This document shows, in pieces, positions 18,196-26,787 of a stretch of DNA of 64,000 nt. The notes under the pieces were generated by a model. It had not been told where the DNA came from, did not search any database, and was given only the letters and a program-made list of their open reading frames with translations. The DNA is from Caulobacteraceae bacterium. Its GTDB lineage: Bacteria; Pseudomonadota; Alphaproteobacteria; Caulobacterales; Caulobacteraceae. The stretch covers positions 43,057 to 107,056 of the forward strand of contig JAFBAO010000051.1 in assembly GCA_019247715.1 (NCBI GenBank), read 5' to 3'. Each line of letters starts with the position of its first letter. Positions within the stretch are counted from its first letter, which is position 1. A program made the translations under genes and the position numbers.

Positions 18196-18999
18196 TCAGC
18201 GCCGGGCGAGCGGGGCCGCCCCCAGGTGGGCGCCGGCGTCCACCATCAGCGTCTCGCCGGTGATGTGGCGTGCGGCAGGGGAAGCGAAGAAGATCGCCGA
18301 GCCGGCGATGTCCTCGGGTTTGGAGGCGGCCTTCAGGGGGCTGGACTGGGCCGCGTTCGCCCGCACGCGCTCGACGACGTCGGGCCGCAGGCCCTTGCCG
18401 AACCAGGGGGTGTCGATGAAGCCGGGGCAGATGGCGTTGATGCGGATCTTCGGGGCGAGCGCGCGGGCGAGCGAGATGGTCATGGTCACCAGCGCGCCTT
18501 TGGAGGCGGCGTAGGAGACCGAGGAGCCGATCCCCATCACTGCGGCCATCGAGGCGGTGTTGACCACCGCCCCGCCCGCCGGCGCGGCCTCCAGAAGCTC
18601 GCGGCAGGCGCGGATCATCTGGTAGGGCCCCACCACGTTAACGGCATAGACGCTCAGGAAATCTTCCGCCGAGAGGGCGTCGAGCTTGGAGTGGTCGCCA
18701 GCGAAGCGCGTGACGCCGGCGTTGTTGAAGAGGGCGTCGATGCGGCCGTACGGGCGGGCGGCCTCGGCGATCCGGCGGCAGTCTTCATCCCTGGCGACGT
18801 CTCCCTGGACGAGGATGGCCTTGGCGCCGGCCGACTCGACGAGGCGGCCAGTCTCGCCCGCCTCGGCCTCGCTGGACGCGTAGTTGATGATCACCACGCT
18901 GGCGCCGCGTTCGGCGGTCTCCACCGCGATCGCGCGTCCGAGCCCGGTGGAGGCGCCCGTCACCGCCACCACGAAGCCGTCCAGATCCTTGCCCGCCAT
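18196..18999 (-). CDS. SDR family oxidoreductase
   Basis: A 267-aa Rossmann protein. The cofactor loop is TGASTGLG (about residues 13-20), NNAG follows (FNNAGVTRF), and the catalytic Ser and Tyr-x3-Lys lie in NTASMAAVMGIGSSVSYAASKG. The C-terminal end (GETLMVDAGAHLG) is typical of classical SDRs. It is related to glucose/3-oxoacyl-type dehydrogenases, but the substrate cannot be told. GAGGAGC lies 4 nt before the chosen ATG. It is divergent from queF. Confidence 0.88.
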   Translation of the reverse strand: MAGKDLDGFVVAVTGASTGLGRAIAVETAERGASVVIINYASSEAEAGETGRLVESAGAKAILVQGDVARDEDCRRIAEAARPYGRIDALFNNAGVTRFAGDHSKLDALSAEDFLSVYAVNVVGPYQMIRACRELLEAAPAGGAVVNTASMAAVMGIGSSVSYAASKGALVTMTISLARALAPKIRINAICPGFIDTPWFGKGLRPDVVERVRANAAQSSPLKAASKPEDIAGSAIFFASPAARHITGETLMVDAGAHLGAAPLARR

Positions 19000-19086
19000 C
19001 GAAGCTCCTCGGGGATGCTGTCTGAGGTCCAATAGAGGGCGGCGGCCGGTTTGTCTTGGTCGCGATCCGGGCTAAAGCGGGCGGCC

Positions 19087-19539
19087 ATGAAGGAGGCCGC
19101 CCTCACCCAGCTGGGCCATCAGACCAAGGGCTTCGCCAGTCCGGGCGAGGCGATCCTGGAACGGGTCCCCAATCCGCACCCGGGCGCGCTCTATCTGGCC
19201 CGCTTCACGGCGCCGGAGTTCACCGCCCTCTGTCCGGTGACCGGCCAGCCGGACTTCGCGCGGCTGGTCATCGACTACGCGCCCGCCGAGTGGCTCATCG
19301 AGTCGAAGTCGCTGAAGCTCTACCTCGGCGCCTTTCGCAACCACGGGGCCTTTCACGAGGACTGCACCCTCGCCATCGGCAAGAAGATCGTCGAGACCGC
19401 CGAGCCCCGGTGGCTCCGGATCGGCGGCTACTGGCACCCCAGAGGGGGGATCCCCATCGACGTCTTCTGGCAGAGCGGCCCGCCGCCGGAAGGCCTGTGG
19501 CTGCCCGACCAGGGTGTGGAGGCCTATCGCGGGCGTTAG
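19087..19539 (+). CDS. queF: NADPH-dependent 7-cyano-7-deazaguanine reductase
   Basis: A 150-aa type I QueF, which reduces preQ0 to preQ1 in queuosine synthesis. The nucleophile C49 ([11 protein letters not shown]), D56 and the family motif ESKSLKLYL with E72 are all present. Its length matches the short unimodular form. No other queuosine gene is nearby in the window, so it stands apart from any queCDE operon. It starts 87 bp after the divergent SDR gene. Confidence 0.95.
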   Translation: MKEAALTQLGHQTKGFASPGEAILERVPNPHPGALYLARFTAPEFTALCPVTGQPDFARLVIDYAPAEWLIESKSLKLYLGAFRNHGAFHEDCTLAIGKKIVETAEPRWLRIGGYWHPRGGIPIDVFWQSGPPPEGLWLPDQGVEAYRGR

Positions 19540-19570
19540 GCATGCGCCGCGCCACAGTCAGGAGCAGAAG

Positions 19571-20323
19571 ATGGACCAACGCGCGATCTTGGCGCCCCGC
19601 CGGGCGCTGATCACCGCCGCCGCGGCCGGCGCGGTGCTGGGCCTCGCCGGCTGCGGGAAAAACGACGCCAAGGGCGAGGACGTCTCGGCCACCGAGGATC
19701 TGATGCGCGAGCACGGGGTGCTGCGGCGGATCCTCGTCGTCTACCGCGAAACGGCCGCCTTCGTGCGCGCCAACTTCTCCGGCGTCGACGGCCGGCAGAT
19801 CTGGCGGGCGGCGGACCTCTTCCGCCGGTTCGGCCAAGCCTATCACGAGCAGCAGCTCGAGGAGGCGCACATCTTCCCGGGCGCGCTGAAGGCCGGAGGC
19901 GAGGCCGCCGCCCTCGTGCCGGTGCTGATCGCCCAGCACGCCCGCGGCCGGCAGATCACCGGCTACATCCAGGCCAAGACCGCCGGCGGGGCCATCGCCG
20001 GCGCCGACGCCGGCGCGCTCGCCGAGGCCCTGGAGAGCTTCGCCCGCATGTACGAGCCGCATGCCGCCTACGAGGACACCATCGTCTTCCAGGCCTGGCG
20101 CGCGTCGCTGTCCAAGCAGCAGCTGGCCGAGGCCGCCGAGCAGTTCGAAGACATCGAGAAGACCGCGTTCCACGGCGACGGCTTCGACTTGGCGGTCCGC
20201 GAGATCGAGGACATCGAAAAGGCGCTGCGCGTCCACGGCCTCGCCCGCTACACCGCCCCTGCGCCGGGCGCGGCGGACGCCGGGGTGCTGCCCACGCCCC
20301 AGACCGAGGAGGGGGCGGACTAG
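19571..20323 (+). CDS. Hemerythrin-domain lipoprotein
   Basis: A 250-aa protein. Its signal peptide has a twin Arg (APRRALITAAAAG) and a lipobox (GLAGC), so the mature protein should be a lipoprotein, possibly sent by Tat. The mature part is an HHE hemerythrin-like domain: MREHGVLRRI, YHEQQLEEAHIFP, IAQHARGRQI and MYEPHAAYEDTIVF supply the His and Glu ligands of a di-iron site. Such proteins bind O2, NO or iron. AGGAGCAGAAG precedes the ATG. It starts 31 bp after queF. Membrane anchoring and Tat export are inferences from the signal. Confidence 0.87.
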   Translation: MDQRAILAPRRALITAAAAGAVLGLAGCGKNDAKGEDVSATEDLMREHGVLRRILVVYRETAAFVRANFSGVDGRQIWRAADLFRRFGQAYHEQQLEEAHIFPGALKAGGEAAALVPVLIAQHARGRQITGYIQAKTAGGAIAGADAGALAEALESFARMYEPHAAYEDTIVFQAWRASLSKQQLAEAAEQFEDIEKTAFHGDGFDLAVREIEDIEKALRVHGLARYTAPAPGAADAGVLPTPQTEEGAD

Positions 20324-20334
20324 GCGCACCGCGA

Positions 20335-20370
20335 GGCGGTCTCGTCGCGCGCGCGTCTTTAGAGACCGCC
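20335..20370 (+). terminator. Hairpin after the hemerythrin gene
   Basis: A perfect 9-bp inverted repeat (GGCGGTCTC and GAGACCGCC) with an 18-nt CG-rich loop begins 11 bp after the stop codon. No T-run follows, so it may be a Rho-dependent or weak terminator, or an mRNA 3'-end stabiliser. Confidence 0.4.
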
Positions 20371-20538
20371 AACTTGGGCGATGTAGGATCGCAGATGCGC
20401 CTCAGCGGAGGAGGCGGCAGCGGATTTTTTTGGGAAACTCAAGCTGGCGCTCGTCCGTTTCCGGCGCCATATCCTCTCGTCAAGGGCGAGCGCTGCGTCT
20501 GGGGGTCCCCTCCGGGCCGGTCACGAAGGGAAGACGCG

Positions 20539-21369
20539 ATGGCCAAGCACCTGGAAGTTGTCGACGCTGCGGCCACGCCGCCCGTCTGGGCCGCGCTGCG
20601 CAACGAGGCGGCCCACCTCGCCAAGTCCGAAGCCAGTCTCGCCTCGCTCCTCAACGCGGTGATCCTGCGCCACGACGCCCTTTCGCGGGCGCTCTCCTAC
20701 CAACTGGCGCGCAAGCTTTCCGACCAGGAGCTGCGGGCGATGAGCCTCAGGGAAATCTGCGACGAGGCCTACGAGGCCGACCCGGATATCGTCGCGGCGG
20801 CGGAGGCCGACCTGCGGGCGGTGTTCGAGCGCGACCCCGCCTGCAAGGGCTACGTCCAGCCGTTCCTGTTCTTCAAGGGTTTCCTGGCCCTGCAGACCCA
20901 TCGGGTCGGCCACTGGCTGTGGCGCCAGAGCAGGGAAGGGTTCGCCTTATATCTGCAGAGCCGGATGTCGGAGCTCTTCCAGGTGGACATCCATCCGGCG
21001 GCCGTCATCGGCCGCGGCGCTTTCTTCGACCACGGCACCGGGATCGTCATCGGCGAGACGGCGGTGGTGGGCGACGACGTCTCCATGCTGCATGGCGTCA
21101 CCCTCGGGGGCACCAGCGCCGAGCGGGTCGAGCGCCACCCCAAAGTCGGCCGCGGGGTGCTGATCGGCGCAGGCGCCCACATCATCGGCAACATCACGAT
21201 CGGCGACTTCGCCAAGATCGGCACCGGCTCGGTGGTGACCAAACCGGTCCCCTCCGGCTGCACCGCCGTGGGCGTTCCCGCCAGGCTGATCAACTGCCCC
21301 ACTTGCAGCGAGCCTTCCAAGACGATGGACCAGACGCTGGTGGACGCGGCCTACGACTACGTCATCTGA
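20539..21369 (+). CDS. cysE: Serine O-acetyltransferase
   Basis: A 276-aa enzyme of cysteine synthesis (serine + acetyl-CoA to O-acetylserine). It has an N-terminal helical domain (PPVWAALRNEAAHLAKSEASL) and a left-handed beta-helix built of hexapeptide repeats: IHPAAVIGRGAFFDHGTGIVIGE with its active-site His, then GVTLGGTSAERVERHPKVG and IGNITIGDFAKIGTGSVV. GAAGGGAAG precedes the ATG. A longer upstream frame is Gly/Arg-rich and unlike the family. The next gene is DUF3126, a common neighbour of cysE in alphaproteobacteria. Confidence 0.95.
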   Translation: MAKHLEVVDAAATPPVWAALRNEAAHLAKSEASLASLLNAVILRHDALSRALSYQLARKLSDQELRAMSLREICDEAYEADPDIVAAAEADLRAVFERDPACKGYVQPFLFFKGFLALQTHRVGHWLWRQSREGFALYLQSRMSELFQVDIHPAAVIGRGAFFDHGTGIVIGETAVVGDDVSMLHGVTLGGTSAERVERHPKVGRGVLIGAGAHIIGNITIGDFAKIGTGSVVTKPVPSGCTAVGVPARLINCPTCSEPSKTMDQTLVDAAYDYVI

Positions 21370-21431
21370 GGCTTGCGACCCTCGGGAATGCAGCTAGGGT
21401 CCGGCGGCAATCGAGATTGGGAGCGCCGCCC

Positions 21432-21641
21432 GTGGACCAGAGGGACATTGACCGCATTCAGGCCCACCTGAAGCGGACGTTCGGCAATCCCCACATCCAG
21501 CTTCGCCCGCGGCCGAAGCAGAAGGATTCCGCCGAGGTCGAGCTGAAGGGCGAGTTCATCGGCGTGGTCTACCAAGACGAGGACGAGGACGGCTCGTTCA
21601 TGTTCGAGATGGCGATCCTCCCGGAGGATCTCGACGCCTGA
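21432..21641 (+). CDS. DUF3126 family protein
   Basis: A 69-aa protein starting at GTG (VDQRDIDRIQAHLKRTFGN), with RPRPKQKDSAEVELKGEFIG and YQDEDEDGSFMFEMAIL. This matches the small alphaproteobacterial DUF3126 family, whose function is unknown and which is often found after cysE, as here (62 bp gap). The protein is acidic at its C-terminal end. I place the start at the GTG because family members begin at this point. Confidence 0.85.
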   Translation: MDQRDIDRIQAHLKRTFGNPHIQLRPRPKQKDSAEVELKGEFIGVVYQDEDEDGSFMFEMAILPEDLDA

Positions 21642-21663
21642 GCCGCGTTGCGAGGAGCCCTTG

Positions 21664-22521
21664 ATGCCCCAGGGCGCAGGACCCAACGCCGACCAGGTCG
21701 CGCACTGGAACGGGCCGGCCGCGGCGACCTGGGTGGCGATCCAGGCGCGTCTCGACCGCCAGATAGAGCCGATCGGCCGCGCGACGATGGACGCGCTCGC
21801 CCCCGGCGTCGGCGACCGCGTCCTCGACATCGGCTGCGGTTGCGGCGCGAGCACGCTGGAGCTCTCCCGCCGGGTGGGCGCGGCGGGCGAGGCGCTCGGG
21901 ATCGATCCCTCCGGGCCGATGCTGGATGTCGCCCGACGCCGCGCGACCGAAGCCGGTCTCGCCCAGGCCCGCTTCCTGGAGGCCGACGCCCAGACCCACG
22001 CCTTCGCGCCAGCGAGCTTCGACAAGGCCTACTCCCGGTTCGGGGTGATGTTCTTCGCCGATCCGGTCGCCGCTTTCGCCAACGTCCGGCGCGCTTTGAA
22101 GCCTGAGGGGCGCATCGCCTTCCTGTGCTGGCGCACCCCGGCCGAGAACCCGATCATGAGCCTGCCGATGGCCGCGGCGCGGCCGCACCTCCCGGCGCCC
22201 GCATCGCCGCCGGATCCGGGCGCGCCCGGCCCCTTCGCCTTCGCCGATCGCAGCCGGATCGAGACGATACTCGCGCGCGCCGGCTTCGCCGACATCGGGG
22301 TCGTCGCCCACGACGAGAAGCTCACCGCTGGCCCGCTCGACGAGGCGGTCGACACGGCGTTGCGGATGGGGCCCCTCGGGTCCTTTCTTCGCGAACATCC
22401 GGAGTTCAAGGCGGCGGTCGAGCCGGCGGTGCGCATCGCCTTGGCCCAGCATCAGTCTCCGCGCGGCGTCTTCCTGGACTCGGCGACCTGGATCGTCACC
22501 GCCCGCAACTCCACGGTTTAG
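21664..22521 (+). CDS. Class I SAM-dependent methyltransferase
   Basis: A 285-aa protein with a UbiE/Methyltransf_11-like core: VLDIGCGCGASTLEL (motif I, about residue 53), ALGIDPSGPMLDVAR (acidic loop), FDKAYSRFGVMFFADPVAAFANV and LKPEGRIAFLCWR. The N-terminal HWNGPAAATWVAIQARLD resembles the start of many uncharacterised methyltransferases of this group. GAGGAG lies upstream of the ATG. The substrate is unknown. The gene is convergent with the carbonic anhydrase gene. Confidence 0.87.
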   Translation: MPQGAGPNADQVAHWNGPAAATWVAIQARLDRQIEPIGRATMDALAPGVGDRVLDIGCGCGASTLELSRRVGAAGEALGIDPSGPMLDVARRRATEAGLAQARFLEADAQTHAFAPASFDKAYSRFGVMFFADPVAAFANVRRALKPEGRIAFLCWRTPAENPIMSLPMAAARPHLPAPASPPDPGAPGPFAFADRSRIETILARAGFADIGVVAHDEKLTAGPLDEAVDTALRMGPLGSFLREHPEFKAAVEPAVRIALAQHQSPRGVFLDSATWIVTARNSTV

Positions 22522-22532
22522 CGGTCCGATCG

Positions 22533-23060
22533 TCAGATCGGCGCCAGGCCCTGCCGGAAGCGCTTCCAGTTCTCCACGTAGCTGCGCGCGCCCCCCGTGA
22601 GCCCGGCCGCCTGCTCGGGGGTAAGCGTGCGCGCCACCTTGGCGGGCGAGCCGAGGACCACGGAGTTGTCGGGGATCTCCTTGCGCTCGGTGACCAGGGC
22701 GCCGGCGCCGATCAGGCAGTTGCGACCGATGCGCGCGCCGTCGAGGATGACCGCGCCCATGCCGATCAGCGAGCCGTCGCCGATCACGCAGCCATGCAAG
22801 GTCACGCTGTGCCCGACGGTGACGTTGTCGCCGATGATCACCGGCGAGCCGGGGTCGGTATGCAGCACCGAATTATCCTGGATGTTGGAATTTTCCCCGA
22901 TGGTGATCGGATCATTGTCGCCGCGGAGCACCGCCCCGAACCATATGCTGGAATTCTTCTTCAGGATTACACGGCCGATCACCACCGCATTTGGTGCGAT
23001 CCAGTATTCGCCGTCGGGTGGGAAAACTGGTATCTTGTCGCCCAATTTATAGGCAGTCAT
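22533..23060 (-). CDS. Gamma-type carbonic anhydrase family protein
   Basis: A 175-aa left-handed beta-helix of hexapeptide repeats. Zinc-ligand positions of the gamma class are visible as His in DNSVLHTD and the pair in VGHSVTLHGC. R46 and D48 of VLRGDNDPI correspond to the conserved catalytic-loop region. E. coli YrdA/PaaY-like proteins have the same layout, so carbonic anhydrase activity is possible but not certain. It is divergent from the phoH-like gene across 306 bp holding a structured RNA candidate. Confidence 0.88.
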   Translation of the reverse strand: MTAYKLGDKIPVFPPDGEYWIAPNAVVIGRVILKKNSSIWFGAVLRGDNDPITIGENSNIQDNSVLHTDPGSPVIIGDNVTVGHSVTLHGCVIGDGSLIGMGAVILDGARIGRNCLIGAGALVTERKEIPDNSVVLGSPAKVARTLTPEQAAGLTGGARSYVENWKRFRQGLAPI

Positions 23061-23091
23061 CCGGGTACATCCTATTCTTGAATTCGGCCGC

Positions 23092-23122
23092 TTGCTTAAC
23101 GGATCGGAAACCTCGCTAATCC
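23092..23122 (+). promoter_or_regulatory. Possible promoter of the leader/small RNA before phoH
   Basis: TTGCTTA is followed 16 bp later by GCTAATCC. The second element fits the Caulobacter housekeeping -10 form (GCTANAWC); the first matches TTGACG-type -35 boxes only partly and the spacing is slightly long. Transcription would start near 23127, just where the hairpin series begins. Confidence 0.3.
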
Positions 23123-23126
23123 ATTC

Positions 23127-23345
23127 TAGACGGGCGATTCGAGGGGGCGAAGGCCCTCTCGCATCCCGCCGCGGGGGTCGCCCCGCGGTCTCCTCGCAAA
23201 CGGAGAGCCGGGTGTCGCGTAACGGGTCGGGGCGGTTGAGATCGCCGCCCAGCTTCCCCAGCAGGGACCGCCCAGGCGGATCTCCCGCGCATCCAGCCAA
23301 CCCCACCATCGAAGGGCGAGCCGAACCGGCCTCGCCCTTTTTCTT
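23127..23345 (+). ncRNA. Candidate structured leader or small RNA
   Basis: This non-coding stretch has a series of strong hairpins. An imperfect stem lies at 23131-23168 (CGGG...CCCG). A perfect 8-bp stem with loop GTCG follows at 23169-23188 (CCGCGGGG / CCCCGCGG), then CTCC/GGAG at 23190-23205. Another stem (GGGCGG / CCGCCC) precedes a terminator-like stem with a T-run at its end. It stops 22 bp before the phoH start. It may be an attenuator for phoH or a separate small RNA. I cannot assign it to a known family. Confidence 0.45.
23312..23344 (+). terminator. Intrinsic terminator just before phoH
   Basis: AAGGGCGAG pairs with CTCGCCCTT (9 bp), and the inner CCG/CGG of the loop can pair too. 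The stem runs straight into TTTTTCTTT, a good U-tract. It ends 22 bp before the phoH ATG, so it must end an upstream non-coding transcript or attenuate phoH. Confidence 0.65.
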
Positions 23346-23366
23346 TGGCACCAGCGGAGTCTGATC

Positions 23367-24125
23367 ATGACCAAGCGAGCCCTCAAGCGCACCGCCCGTG
23401 AAGCTGTCTTCGACGTCAGCCCGTTCGAGGACGAGGGGAAGGTGCGCCGCTTGCCCTTGGCCAGGGGCTGGACCCCGGTTCAGGAGGCCGAGCGCGAGCA
23501 GGCCTATCTGAAGACGGTCAAGGCGAAGTCGCAAGGCCAGCGCCGGCTGCTGGAGGCGATCGATTCCAAGGCGCTGGTCCTGGCGCTCGGCCCCGCCGGC
23601 ACCGGCAAGACCTATCTCGCCATCGCCAAGGCGGTGGAGGCCCTGGAGGCCGGCCGGGTCGCGCGGATCGTGCTTTCGCGGCCGGCGGTGGAGGCCGGCG
23701 AGTCGATCGGCTTCCTGCCCGGCGAGATGGAGGACAAGCTGGCTCCCTATCTTCGTCCCCTCTACGACGCCCTTTCGGACCGGCTCTCGATGAAGCGGGT
23801 GCGGGCCCTGATGGCCGAGGGAGCCATCGAGATCGCCCCGGTGGGCTTCATGCGCGGGCGCACCTTGAACAACGCCTTCGTGGTCATCGACGAGGCGCAG
23901 AACTGCACCTATGTGCAGCTCAAGATGCTGCTGACCCGGCTGGGTTGGAGCTCCACCATGGTGGTCACCGGCGACCCCGGCCAGTCGGACCTGCTGCCCG
24001 AGCTCTCGGGCCTGGCGGCCGTGGCCGAACGGCTGCAGGCCATCGGCAGCGTCGGCGTCGTGCGCCTCGACGAGGCCGACATCGTCCGCCATCCGCTGGT
24101 GGGCGAGATGCTGGCGGTGCTTTAG
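23367..24125 (+). CDS. PhoH family ATPase
   Basis: A 252-aa P-loop protein. Walker A is GPAGTGKT at residues 75-82 and Walker B is FVVIDEAQN at about 171-179. The helicase-like VVTGDPGQSDL motif follows, and SRPAVEAGESIGFLPGEMEDK is typical of the family. PhoH proteins are RNA-linked ATPases of uncertain role. This is the shorter stand-alone type, without the KH domain or the PIN domain of PhoH2. It has its own leader and is convergent with the ABC-F gene. Confidence 0.92.
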   Translation: MTKRALKRTAREAVFDVSPFEDEGKVRRLPLARGWTPVQEAEREQAYLKTVKAKSQGQRRLLEAIDSKALVLALGPAGTGKTYLAIAKAVEALEAGRVARIVLSRPAVEAGESIGFLPGEMEDKLAPYLRPLYDALSDRLSMKRVRALMAEGAIEIAPVGFMRGRTLNNAFVVIDEAQNCTYVQLKMLLTRLGWSSTMVVTGDPGQSDLLPELSGLAAVAERLQAIGSVGVVRLDEADIVRHPLVGEMLAVL

Positions 24126-24156
24126 GCGGGGCGGCCCCGGGCGCGCAGCGTCGCCT

Positions 24157-25986
24157 TCACTGAGCGCCGGGACCACCCCGGCGCTGGGCTTCCAGGGCTT
24201 CGCGGCGCGCCTCCAGCTCCAGCCAGTCTTCCTCGGCGCGGGAAAGTTCGGCGCGGGCGGCGGAGAGGCGCCGTGAGAGCGCATCGAAGGCCTTGGGATC
24301 GCGGGCGTAGAGGCCGGGATCCTCGAGCCTCGCTTCCAGCTCCACGATCTCGTCGGAGAGACGGGGCATGGCCGCGTCGAGCTCTTCCAGGCGCAGTTGA
24401 TCCTTGTAGCTCAGCTTCGCGGGCGCGCGGGACGGCGCGGCCGGGGCCGTTTTGGGGATGGGCTTCGGCGCCGCTGGGCGCTCGCGGACCGCGTCGAAGA
24501 ATCCCGGGTTCTGGCGGACGAAGTCGCTCCAGCCGCCCGGCGTCTCGACGACGGCTCCCTTTCCGTCCAGGGCGATGGTCGAGGTGGCGAGCCGGTCGAT
24601 GAAGTCACGATCGTGGCTGACCAGGATCAGGGTGCCGTCGTAGTCCGCGAGCGCCTTCTCCAAAAGATCGAGCGTGTCCATGTCGAGGTCGTTGGTCGGC
24701 TCGTCCAGCACCAGGAGATTGGCGGTCCGCGCCAGCGCCCGGGCGAGCAGCAGGCGGTTGCGCTCGCCGCCCGAAAGGCTCGTCACCGGCTGGCGCAGCT
24801 GGCTGTCCTGGAAGAGGAAGTCGCGCGCATAGGCCGCCACGTGACGTGGCTCGCCGCGCACGATCACCTGGTCGCCGCCGGCCGGCGCCAGGGCCTCCAG
24901 GAGGGTCATCTCGCCGCCCAGGTCGGCGCGGGCCTGGTCCACGTAGGCGATCTCGAGTCCGGTCCCGAGCTTCACCTCGCCGGCGTCGGGTTCCAGCTCG
25001 CCCAGCAGCAGCTTGACCAGAGTGGTCTTGCCGGCGCCGTTCGGGCCGACCAGGGCAAGCCGGTCGCCCTTCTGGACGCGGGTGGAGAAGCCCCGGATCA
25101 GGGTCCGCCCGCCGAAGCTCTTGGCGATCCCCGTCGCCTCGATGACCCGCCGGCCCGAGGCGGCGCCCGACTCGGCCGTAAGAGCGAGGGTCTTGCGCTG
25201 GTCGCGCAGGAGCTCGGCCTTGCGCGCGCGCATGGCCGCCAGCTCGCGGGCCCGGCCCTCGTTGCGGGTCCGCTGGGCGGTGATCGAGCGATAGAACCAG
25301 TAGGTCTCGCGCTCTATCGCCTTGCTCAGCTTGCGAAGCGACTCGGCCTGGTCGGCTGCGATCCTGGCCGACCAGGCGTCGAAGGCGGAAAAGCCCTTGT
25401 CCAGGCGCCAGATCCGCCGGTCCTCCAGCCAGAAGCAACGCGAAGTGATCCGCTCGAGGAAGGCGCGGTCATGGCTGACGACCAGGAGGGCGGCGCGGCT
25501 GGCGGCCAGCATCGCCTCCAGGGTCTCGATGGCGAAGATGTCCAGATGGTTGGTCGGCTCGTCCAGCAGCAGCACCTCGGGCCGCTCGGCGAAGGCGCGG
25601 GCCAGGGCGGCGCGGCGGGTCTCGCCGCCCGAGAGGCCGCTCGTCCCGCGGCCAGGATCGAGCCCGAACGCCTGCAGCGACGCTTCGGCCTCGTGCGGCG
25701 GCGCGCCGCCGGCGCAGGCGTGCTCCCGGAGCGTCTGGCCGCCGATGGCCGGCTCCTGCGCCACCACGGCGATTCTCGTGCCGGGCGCCATCGTCCGCTC
25801 GCCCCCGTCGGGCTCGATGAGGCCCGCCAGCATCCGCAGGAGCGTCGACTTGCCCGCCCCGTTGCGTCCCACCAGGCAGGCGCGCAGGCCCGGCTCCAAC
25901 GCCAGGTCGACCCCGTCGAACAACATGCGCGGGCCGTCCGCCAGGCGCACGTCTTTCAGCGCGATAACCGGTGTGCGCGGGTTCAC
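24157..25986 (-). CDS. ABC-F family ATPase (Uup-like)
   Basis: A 609-aa protein with two ABC domains and no membrane segments. Domain 1 has Walker A GRNGAGKST (about residue 41), signature LSGGE and Walker B VLLLDEPTNHLD. Domain 2 has GPNGAGKTT (about 317), LSGGERNR and LLVLDEPTNDLD. A C-terminal coiled coil (LRLEELDAAMPRLSDEI ...) follows, as in Uup. ABC-F proteins act on ribosomes, or in Uup's case on branched DNA. The inter-domain linker is short and shows no obvious antibiotic-resistance extension. Confidence 0.92.
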   Translation of the reverse strand: MNPRTPVIALKDVRLADGPRMLFDGVDLALEPGLRACLVGRNGAGKSTLLRMLAGLIEPDGGERTMAPGTRIAVVAQEPAIGGQTLREHACAGGAPPHEAEASLQAFGLDPGRGTSGLSGGETRRAALARAFAERPEVLLLDEPTNHLDIFAIETLEAMLAASRAALLVVSHDRAFLERITSRCFWLEDRRIWRLDKGFSAFDAWSARIAADQAESLRKLSKAIERETYWFYRSITAQRTRNEGRARELAAMRARKAELLRDQRKTLALTAESGAASGRRVIEATGIAKSFGGRTLIRGFSTRVQKGDRLALVGPNGAGKTTLVKLLLGELEPDAGEVKLGTGLEIAYVDQARADLGGEMTLLEALAPAGGDQVIVRGEPRHVAAYARDFLFQDSQLRQPVTSLSGGERNRLLLARALARTANLLVLDEPTNDLDMDTLDLLEKALADYDGTLILVSHDRDFIDRLATSTIALDGKGAVVETPGGWSDFVRQNPGFFDAVRERPAAPKPIPKTAPAAPSRAPAKLSYKDQLRLEELDAAMPRLSDEIVELEARLEDPGLYARDPKAFDALSRRLSAARAELSRAEEDWLELEARREALEAQRRGGPGAQ

Positions 25987-26019
25987 GGCTGGACCTCGGA
26001 TCGGTTGGTGGACGAGCGC

Positions 26020-26784
26020 TTAGCCGAAAGCCGAATACCCCCCGTCCACGGCCAGCGTCGCCCCGGTGACAAAGCCGGAGGCGGCGCTGGCGAGGAACAC
26101 CGCCGGGCCGGCCATGTCGTCAGGCCTTCCCCAGCGACGGGCCGGGGTGCGGGCGATGACGGCGGCGTCGAACTCGGCGGAGTTCTGGCGCGCCGAGGCG
26201 GTCATCTCGGTCTCGATCCAACCGGGGAGGATGGCGTTCACCTGGATGTTGTCACGCGCCCAGGCGGCCGCCTGCGCCTTGGTGAGCTGCACGAGGCCGC
26301 CCTTGGTCGCGCCGTAGGCGGCGGTGAAGGCCGCGCCGAAGACCGAGTACATGGAGCCGATGTTGATGATCTTGCCGCCGCCGGCGGCCTTCATCAGCGG
26401 ATGGGCCGCCTTTGAGGCCACGAAGGCGCTGGTGAGGTTGGTGTCGAGGACCCAGCGCCACTCGTCGAGGCTGAGGACCTCGGGCCGGCGGCGGGAGACG
26501 ACGCCGGCGTTGTTCACCAGGATGTCCAGACGCCCGAGCCGCCGGGCGGCGTCCTCGACCGCCTTTTGGCAAGACCCCTCCTGAGCGAGGTCGGCCTCGA
26601 GCGCGCACGCCGCGGCGCCCAGCGATTCCAGTTCGGCGACGGCGGCCAGGTTCTTCTCGCGGTTGCGGCCGATGATGGCCACGGCCGCGCCGGCCTCCGC
26701 GAGGCCCTTCGCGATGCCTAGGCCGATACCGCCGTTGCCGCCGGTGACGATGGCGGCCCGACCCTTCAGGTCGAAAAGCCCCAT
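26020..26784 (-). CDS. SDR family oxidoreductase
   Basis: A 254-aa classical short-chain dehydrogenase. TGGNGGIG is the NAD(P) loop, VNNAGVVSRR follows, the catalytic Ser is in NIGSMYSVFG, and Tyr and Lys are in YGATKGG. The C-terminal GATLAVDGGYSAFG is typical. It resembles 2-deoxy-D-gluconate 3-dehydrogenase-like enzymes, but the substrate is not certain. It starts 3 bp after the thioesterase stop, so both are co-transcribed, suggesting a shared acyl or ketoacyl substrate. Confidence 0.9.
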   Translation of the reverse strand: MGLFDLKGRAAIVTGGNGGIGLGIAKGLAEAGAAVAIIGRNREKNLAAVAELESLGAAACALEADLAQEGSCQKAVEDAARRLGRLDILVNNAGVVSRRRPEVLSLDEWRWVLDTNLTSAFVASKAAHPLMKAAGGGKIINIGSMYSVFGAAFTAAYGATKGGLVQLTKAQAAAWARDNIQVNAILPGWIETEMTASARQNSAEFDAAVIARTPARRWGRPDDMAGPAVFLASAASGFVTGATLAVDGGYSAFG

Positions 26785-26787
26785 GCG

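Noticed and set aside
24397..26415. Long + strand frame opposite the ABC-F gene
   Set aside because: Gly/Arg/Gln-rich shadow of a complete two-domain ATPase.
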